A program made the position numbers and the translations under genes. This document shows positions 59,077 to 64,000 of a stretch of DNA of 64,000 nt, piece by piece. This stretch comes from Asanoa sp. WMMD1127 (GTDB taxonomy: Bacteria > Actinomycetota > Actinomycetes > Mycobacteriales > Micromonosporaceae): positions 558,001 to 622,000 of the forward strand of contig NZ_JARUBP010000001.1 in assembly GCF_029626225.1 (NCBI RefSeq), written 5' to 3'. A model generated the notes under the pieces. That model was not told where the DNA came from, did no database searches, and saw nothing but the letters and a program-made list of their open reading frames with translations. Position 1 is the stretch's first letter; each line of letters opens with the position of its first letter.

Positions 59077-60018
59077 GCCGCACCCACCGGCAGCAGCGTC
59101 CCGTTGAGCCCGTCGAGCACCGGCCGGTCGCCCAACGGCTCGGTCAGCGTCACGCTGACGGGCTCGATCAGCAGCTGGTCGGTGCACTCGCCACCGTCGC
59201 GCGTCACCCCGCCGGTCACCACCACCACGTCGGGCCCGTTCGACGACGATCGGCGTGACGTCGCGGTCGCACGCCCCGACCCCGAGCGTGTAGCGCAGCT
59301 CCAGCCCGTCGACCCCGGTCACACCCTGCGCCGCGACCATCCCCACCGGGACGGGGCGGTTGACCGGCGTGGCTGCCGGCGAGGGGGTGGGCGCGGGCGC
59401 CGCGACCGCGTCGCGCAGCACCGCCCGTCCACCGTCGATCTCGAACCGCCACGCCGGCACGGTGGCGACTCCGCGGCTCGTGCGCATCGAGACCTCGGCC
59501 AGCGACACGCCCCGCACCGTCAGCCCGACGCAGTCGCCGCCGGCCGGCGCGGAAACGGAACCGTCGGGACCGGAGGAAGACGGGGCCGCAGGGGAAGAGG
59601 ACACACACGGCGGCGGATCACCAAGATCCATCTTCTGGTACGCCTCGGCCGCACTCGACAACGGCTGCCGCGACGACCCGTCAGGGAACACCACCGTCCC
59701 GGCCGCCGGCCGGTCGGCGGGCAGCGCGACCGCGGCCGTCCACCAACCCGCCACCAGCGCCCGCTTCTCGGCCTCGGTCAGCTCACCGTCGACGCTCGTC
59801 GGCTCCTGCAGCGGCACGTAACCCTGCCGCCACGCGCTGTCCTTCGGCGACCACCCGTCGGCCACCTCGGCGGCCCACTGCGCCACCGCTTCATAATCGT
59901 GGGACGGCGACGCGGGACCACCGCCGTCGCCGACACTGCCCGGCGCGGCGCACGCCGACAGCGCCACGACGACACCACCGACGACGGCGGCGAGACGACC
60001 CGCCCGTACGAAACCCAT
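59073..60018 (-). pseudogene. Lipoprotein gene with apparent one-base insertion
   Basis: Starts at ATG 60018 with a lipoprotein signal ending LSAC, Cys23 being the lipidated residue, then a Ser/Pro/Gly-rich linker and a soluble domain. The reading frame is coherent until ACDRDVTPIVVER near 59240. From there it becomes nonsense, while the +1 frame continues sensibly (DVVVVTGGVTRDGGECTDQLL) to a stop at 59073-59075. The full span is 946 bp, one more than a multiple of three; removing one G from the GGGCCC run would give 314 aa. It is either a real frameshift or a sequencing error. The function of the protein is unknown. Confidence 0.8.
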
Positions 60019-60072
60019 GCCAGGTCAGACGGCGGCCCAGGGCGATCGGTTCCGCGAGATCACCCGATCAGG

Positions 60073-60531
60073 TCAGGTTTCTCCCCCGATGTCTGTCTCG
60101 TACGCGTCGTAGACCAGGTCGGCGCCGCGCTGCCGGTGGCGCGACAGCGCCCGCAGCACGTCGCCGCCGCACCGACGCAGGTCGTCGACCCGCGTGCCGG
60201 GCTGGTCGGCACGACGCTGCAACGCCGCCAGCGCCACCGCGATCGCGGCGTGGTCGCGGATCAGCTTGTGCACCCGGTGGCGCAGCCGGGGCGCGTGCTC
60301 GAGCAGTTCCGCGTAGAGCCCGTCGTCTCCTTCGGTCACCACGATGTGCTCGGCGAACGCCGCGCGCAGCGACCGCAGCCGGTTGCTCACCCGTTCACGC
60401 CAACCCGGTTCGGCGCTCGGTGACGCGATCGCGTGCTCGAACATCTGGATGTCGCGCAGCAACGCCGCCCGGTGCCGGCGCGCCACCTGGAGAGAGATCG
60501 CATCAGCGAACGTTGGTTGTGTGCCGCCCAC
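60073..60531 (-). CDS. Hemerythrin-like domain protein
   Basis: Small helical protein (152 aa) of the hemerythrin/HHE type, which can bind a di-iron centre or cofactors. His residues occur at the expected places (HRAALLRDIQMFEHAI, FAEHIVVTEGD, LLEHAPRLRHRVHKLIRDHAA). GTG 60531 has GGAGG upstream and follows directly; a longer frame to 60651 lacks a good ribosome site. It diverges from the ureohydrolase across 143 bp. Role unknown; oxygen or redox sensing is a common guess. Confidence 0.82.
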   Translation of the reverse strand: MGGTQPTFADAISLQVARRHRAALLRDIQMFEHAIASPSAEPGWRERVSNRLRSLRAAFAEHIVVTEGDDGLYAELLEHAPRLRHRVHKLIRDHAAIAVALAALQRRADQPGTRVDDLRRCGGDVLRALSRHRQRGADLVYDAYETDIGGET

Positions 60532-60674
60532 CGCACACCTCCGGTCTGTAGAGACCTTTGCACCGATAGTGACGGCGGTCACACCGGCCTGTAAAGGGAA
60601 ACGGCGGAACCCGTTGGTACCGCGGCGATCGGCTCGCCCCACCGGTCCCAACAGACCCGCTAGCGTGGCTGACC

Positions 60675-61685
60675 ATGACCCGGTACGGCGCGATGTACGG
60701 ACCCGACATCACCTTCCTCGGCGTGCCACCGTGCGACCTCGGGACGCCGGCCGGGTGGGCGGACGCCGACGTCGTCATCCTCGGCGCGCCGTTCGACGGG
60801 GGCACCTCGCACCGTCCGGGCACCCGCTTCGGCCCGTCGGCCATGCGCCAGGCCTGCTACCTCCCGCACGACGGATCGCGGCCGGCGCTCGCCTTGCGCA
60901 CCGACGGGCTCAACGACCTCCGGGTGTACGACGCGGGCGACGTCGAGTGCTTCTCCGGCGACATCGAGCGCAGCGTACGGGTGATCGAGGAGGCCGTGGC
61001 GACGATCGCCGCGGCCGGCGCGATCCCGGTCGTCCTCGGCGGCGACCACACGATCGCGCTGCCCGACGTCACCGGCGTCGCCCGGACACACGGGTTCGGC
61101 CGGGTCTCCGTGGTGCACTTCGACGCGCACGCCGACACCGGCTACAGCGAGTTCGGCTCGCTGCTCGGGCACGGCCAGCCGATGCGCCGGCTGATCGAGT
61201 CGGGCGCGGCCCGCGGCGACCGGTTCCTGCAGATCGGCCTGCGCGGCTACTGGCCCGGCCCCGAGACGCTGGACTGGATGGCCGAGCAGGGCATGCGGGC
61301 GTACGAGATGAGCGAGATCGTCGCCCGTGGCCTCGACACCTGCCTGACCGAGGCGTTCGCGATCGCGGTCGACGAGTGCGACGGCGTGTTCCTCTCGGTC
61401 GACGTCGACGTGGTCGACCCGGGCATGGCGCCCGGCACCGGCACACCCGAGCCCGGCGGGTTCACCTCGCGCCAACTGCTCGACGCCGTCCGCCGGGTCT
61501 GCCTGGAACTGCCGGTGGTCGGCGTCGACGTGGTCGAGGTGTCACCGCCCTACGACCAGGCGGAGGTCACCGCGTTCCTGGCGAACCGCGTCGTGCTGGA
61601 GGCGCTGTCGGCCATCGCGTACCGCCGGACGGGTCAGGTCTGGGATCCGGCGCGCCCGCTGCTGGACGGCCGGCGACCGGAATGA
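60675..61685 (+). CDS. speB: Agmatinase-family ureohydrolase
   Basis: Manganese ureohydrolase (336 aa) that hydrolyses agmatine or a related guanidino compound to urea and an amine. Metal-binding motifs are GGDHTIALP near 122, HFDAHADTGY near 149 and SVDVDVVDP near 237; VFLSVDVDV is the family core. FDGGTSHRPGTRFGP is the N-terminal signature. The speB symbol indicates the family, not proven agmatine specificity; guanidinobutyrase and other ureohydrolases look alike. A gene for MTA salvage stands nearby, in line with polyamine metabolism. Confidence 0.93.
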   Translation: MTRYGAMYGPDITFLGVPPCDLGTPAGWADADVVILGAPFDGGTSHRPGTRFGPSAMRQACYLPHDGSRPALALRTDGLNDLRVYDAGDVECFSGDIERSVRVIEEAVATIAAAGAIPVVLGGDHTIALPDVTGVARTHGFGRVSVVHFDAHADTGYSEFGSLLGHGQPMRRLIESGAARGDRFLQIGLRGYWPGPETLDWMAEQGMRAYEMSEIVARGLDTCLTEAFAIAVDECDGVFLSVDVDVVDPGMAPGTGTPEPGGFTSRQLLDAVRRVCLELPVVGVDVVEVSPPYDQAEVTAFLANRVVLEALSAIAYRRTGQVWDPARPLLDGRRPE

Positions 61686-61736
61686 GATTGGTCACCGCCG
61701 ATTGTCCTGTCCGGCCGGTCGGGGTCTGATCGAGGG

Positions 61737-62774
61737 ATGGTCGAGGTCACCGGCACCGTGCAGCGCACCGCCTGGCAACGGCGCGAGCTGCCGCCGGTGG
61801 AACAGGTCCGGCCCGGCCTGTGGTCGATCCCGGTGCCCATGACGGGCAGTCCGTTGCGCTACGTCCTGGTCTATGCGCTGGCGCTGCCAGACGGCGTGGC
61901 CCTCGTCGACGCCGGGTGGCCCGCCGACGACGCGTGGGCGGCGTTGGTCGACGGGCTGGCGAGCTGTGGCTACGCGCTCACCGACGTGCGGGCGGTGCTG
62001 GTCACCCACTGGCACGCCGACCACCACGGTTTGGCGGGCGCGGTCCGCGAGGCGTCCGGCGCGTGGATCGGCATGCACGCCCTCGACGCCGCGGCCGTGA
62101 AGGGGCGCAGCGACCCGGGCGAGTTCGTGGCGACCATCAGCGCCTGGGTACGCGAGCGCGGCGGCACCGACACCGACGTGGCCGAGACGGTCGGCTCGGT
62201 CGACGACGCGCGAGCCCGCCGCGCCCTGGTCGACCCGGACCGGCTGATCGACGACGGCGACCGGCCGCTCGGCGCGGCGGCCGGCGTGCGCGCGGTGTGG
62301 ACGCCCGGGCACACGGCGGGCCATCTCTGCTTCCACGACGAGCAGCGGCGGCTGCTGCTCGCCGGCGACCACGTGCTGCCGCGGATCAGCCCCAACATCA
62401 CCCTCCACCCCGGACAGACGGCGGACCCCCTCGGCGACTTCCTCGGATCGCTCACCCGGACGGGTGACCTGCCGGTCGACGAGGTGCTGCCGGCCCACGA
62501 GTACCGGTTCGCGGGCCTGCCGGACCGGATCGCCGCGCTGCGGGCCCACCACGCCGACCGCCTGGCCGAGCTGACCCGGGTGGTCGCCGCAGCCCCCGAT
62601 GCCACCACGTGGGAGATCGCCGAGCGGCTCACCTGGTCGCGGCCGTGGGCGCAGGTGCAGGGCATGATGCGGCGGGCGGCGGTGGGCGAGACGTACGCCC
62701 ATCTCGCGCACCTGGCGCGGTCCGGCGCGCTGCGCCGGGCGGGCGGCGAGGTCGACCATTGGTCGATAGCCTGA
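61737..62774 (+). CDS. MBL-fold metallo-hydrolase
   Basis: Zinc hydrolase of the metallo-beta-lactamase fold (345 aa). The metal motif HWHADHHG sits near 86-93, with the third ligand set in TPGHTAGHLCFHDE and LAGDHVLPRISPN, and the last His in PAHEYRF. The C-terminal helical extension resembles the MBL proteins fused to a small winged domain often seen in actinobacteria. It starts 51 bp after the ureohydrolase and lies 4 bp before the VOC gene, so these three may be one transcript. Substrate unknown; a glyoxalase II-like thioester hydrolase is possible. Confidence 0.93.
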   Translation: MVEVTGTVQRTAWQRRELPPVEQVRPGLWSIPVPMTGSPLRYVLVYALALPDGVALVDAGWPADDAWAALVDGLASCGYALTDVRAVLVTHWHADHHGLAGAVREASGAWIGMHALDAAAVKGRSDPGEFVATISAWVRERGGTDTDVAETVGSVDDARARRALVDPDRLIDDGDRPLGAAAGVRAVWTPGHTAGHLCFHDEQRRLLLAGDHVLPRISPNITLHPGQTADPLGDFLGSLTRTGDLPVDEVLPAHEYRFAGLPDRIAALRAHHADRLAELTRVVAAAPDATTWEIAERLTWSRPWAQVQGMMRRAAVGETYAHLAHLARSGALRRAGGEVDHWSIA

Positions 62775-62778
62775 CGCG

Positions 62779-63192
62779 ATGAACTGGACCCTGGAAGTCG
62801 TCGTCGTGCCGGTCTCCGATGTGGACCGGGCGAAGGAGTTCTATTCCACGAAGTTGGGCTTCGCCGTCGACCACGACACGCAGGGGCCGGGCTTCCGCAT
62901 CGTGCAGCTGACCCCGCCCGGCTCGGGTTGCTCGGTGGTCATCGGCTTCGGCGCCGTGCCCGACATGCCGCCCGGCTCGCTCAAGGGCCTGCAGCTGGTC
63001 GTCAACGACCTGGTCGCCGCCCGGGCCCAGCTCGTCGAGCGGGGTGTCGACGTCGGCGACATCGTCGTCTACGGCGCCAACGGCCCGCGGGCGCACGAGG
63101 AGGGCGACGACCTCAACAACGTCGGCTTCGTCAACTTCACCGACCCCGACGGCAACGCCTGGGCGGTGCAGCAGATCACGAACCGGTCCTGA
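62779..63192 (+). CDS. VOC-superfamily (glyoxalase-like) protein
   Basis: Small metal-binding barrel protein (137 aa) of the vicinal oxygen chelate fold, here a single-module glyoxalase/bleomycin-resistance type. VVPVSDVDRAKEFYSTKLGF is the standard first half, and VNFTDPDGNAWAVQQI the C-terminal ligand region. It starts 4 bp after the MBL gene and overlaps the convergent DUF2071 gene end by 17 bp. Pairing with an MBL protein suggests a detoxification pair, unproven. Confidence 0.93.
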   Translation: MNWTLEVVVVPVSDVDRAKEFYSTKLGFAVDHDTQGPGFRIVQLTPPGSGCSVVIGFGAVPDMPPGSLKGLQLVVNDLVAARAQLVERGVDVGDIVVYGANGPRAHEEGDDLNNVGFVNFTDPDGNAWAVQQITNRS

Positions 63193-63889
63193 CCCGGCGC
63201 CAGCCGCTGACCCGCACCAGCACGCCGGCCGAGGCGTGCGGAAGCGGGTCGCCGACGGGCGCCGGCAGGCCCGCCGCCTCGATCAGGTTCTGGTCGAGGT
63301 CGAGGAGCTCCGCCTCCCGCAGCGGCCACGGCCCGTGCTCCGCGTCGGCGGCCACCATCCCGCCGTCCCGCACGCTGTAGAGCCGGTGCCGGGCGGTCAG
63401 GAACGTGGCGAGCGCGTCCGGCTCCGGGATCGGGGCGCCGACCCGCACGGTGGCGTCGCAGCGCCGGCCGGGCTCGCGGTGCCGGCGGCAGCGGTAATGG
63501 TGCACCGGCCCGTCGACCCGCACGGACATGGCCGACCACACGTAGGGCAGCGAATAGGTGAGGTGGGCGACGACCACGGGGGCCAGCCGGTCGGCGTCGA
63601 GCGAGAAGAACCAGATGCCGGAGCGACCGTCGGGGCCGCGCACATAGGTGCGCACGTTGGTCTCCGGGAACCGCGACAGCCACGGCAGCGCCGGCACCCA
63701 GGGCGCCCGGATGCCGGCCATCACGAACGGCACGAGCCCGACCCAGGCGTCACCGTCGTGGGTCTCGACGGTGAGCCCGCGCGGCAACAGCGCCTGGACG
63801 TCGGCGGCCGGGTAGCGCCAGTGCAGGAACGTCAGGTCCCGCCACGTCTGGAACATGACCGGACGCTCGACCACCGGCGACTCCTGCAC
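63176..63889 (-). CDS. DUF2071 (YqjF-like) protein
   Basis: Soluble protein (237 aa) of the DUF2071/YqjF family, of unknown biochemical role. It has the typical strand pattern FQTWRDLTFLHWRYP at the start, VPALPWLSRFPETNVRTYV and GIWFFSLDADRLAPVVVAH in the middle. The GTG 63889 is my choice; ATG 63856 would remove only 11 residues and is a fair alternative. The 3' end overlaps the VOC gene by 17 bp. Codon use is ordinary. Confidence 0.85.
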   Translation of the reverse strand: MQESPVVERPVMFQTWRDLTFLHWRYPAADVQALLPRGLTVETHDGDAWVGLVPFVMAGIRAPWVPALPWLSRFPETNVRTYVRGPDGRSGIWFFSLDADRLAPVVVAHLTYSLPYVWSAMSVRVDGPVHHYRCRRHREPGRRCDATVRVGAPIPEPDALATFLTARHRLYSVRDGGMVAADAEHGPWPLREAELLDLDQNLIEAAGLPAPVGDPLPHASAGVLVRVSGWRRVRTGS

Positions 63890-63963
63890 TCCCCCACCGT
63901 ACGACCCAGGCTGATCCGAGACTTGGACCAAGTTCGCCCCTGATGTCGGTAAGGTCGGGTTTC

Positions 63964-64000
63964 GTGGACGCCGACTACCCGTACGACGATCAACGGGATT
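63964..64000 (+). CDS. Possible start of a gene cut by the right edge
   Basis: GTG 63964 opens a frame (VDADYPYDDQRD) that continues past the window. The preceding GTAAGG could serve as ribosome site. With only 12 codons visible, neither coding nature nor function can be asserted. Confidence 0.3.
   Translation, partial: MDADYPYDDQRD

Noticed and set aside
1-64000. CRISPR array, rRNA operon, transposase or phage genes
   Set aside because: None seen: no regularly spaced repeats, rRNA-like segments or transposase/integrase motifs.

Overview
The window is about 70% GC, uses ATG, GTG and occasional TTG starts, and has tightly overlapping start and stop codons. It carries gene families typical of filamentous actinomycetes: AfsR/SARP-type regulators, MMPL exporters, F420-type PPOX proteins and secreted RHS proteins. 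I infer a streptomycete-like actinobacterium, most likely of the Micromonosporaceae; that placement rests on overall feel and not on a marker gene.

Left part (1-16.2 kb). A sensor kinase cut by the window edge diverges from an MMPL exporter. Next comes a compact biosynthetic locus (3.25-16.2 kb): an acyl-CoA dehydrogenase diverges from a tightly coupled rightward series of fatty acyl-AMP ligase (FAAL), acyl carrier protein, ketosynthase with a collapsed acyltransferase region, FAD monooxygenase, a 69-aa protein, biotin carboxyl carrier protein, biotin carboxylase, a DrrAB-type ABC exporter and a Tat-exported multicopper oxidase. The logic suggests that an acyl chain is activated, loaded on the carrier, desaturated, extended once or a few times and oxidised. 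The product is then exported and perhaps oxidised outside the cell. No thioesterase, ketoreductase, NRPS or complete AT is present.

Middle part (16.2-37 kb). Several single enzymes (RibD/DHFR-fold reductase, F420/PPOX, nucleoside deaminase, alpha/beta hydrolase) and an orphan NarL-type response regulator lead to a 9.5-kb leftward pair of secreted proteins: a 1149-aa LamG-fold protein and a 1995-aa RHS protein whose tip is a membrane-helix segment. Then follow LUD and DUF3267 genes, an ArsR/SRPBCC/DUF998 operon with a candidate operator, a bifunctional penicillin-binding protein, and a second DrrAB-type exporter preceded by a translationally coupled 22-codon ORF.

Regulator and resistance part (37-54 kb). 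Two large paralogous AfsR-like regulators stand head to head. They are followed by an FAD-linked oxidase/LysR pair, a GntR regulator, a family-1 glycosyltransferase, a LysR gene diverging from an ABM-like/AhpD-like/epoxide-hydrolase-like set, and a TetR gene diverging from adjoining vat and vgb homologues. The last two would inactivate the two components of streptogramin antibiotics.

Right part (54-64 kb). An unrecognised 608-aa protein is followed by a gene-poor 1.9-kb tract holding a 113-120-bp direct repeat, three strong hairpins, T-arm-like fragments and an intact tRNA-Ala(GGC). Beyond lie housekeeping-type genes: UPF0301, MTA phosphorylase, a lipoprotein gene broken by an apparent one-base insertion, a hemerythrin-like protein, an agmatinase-family ureohydrolase, an MBL-fold hydrolase, a VOC protein and a DUF2071 protein.
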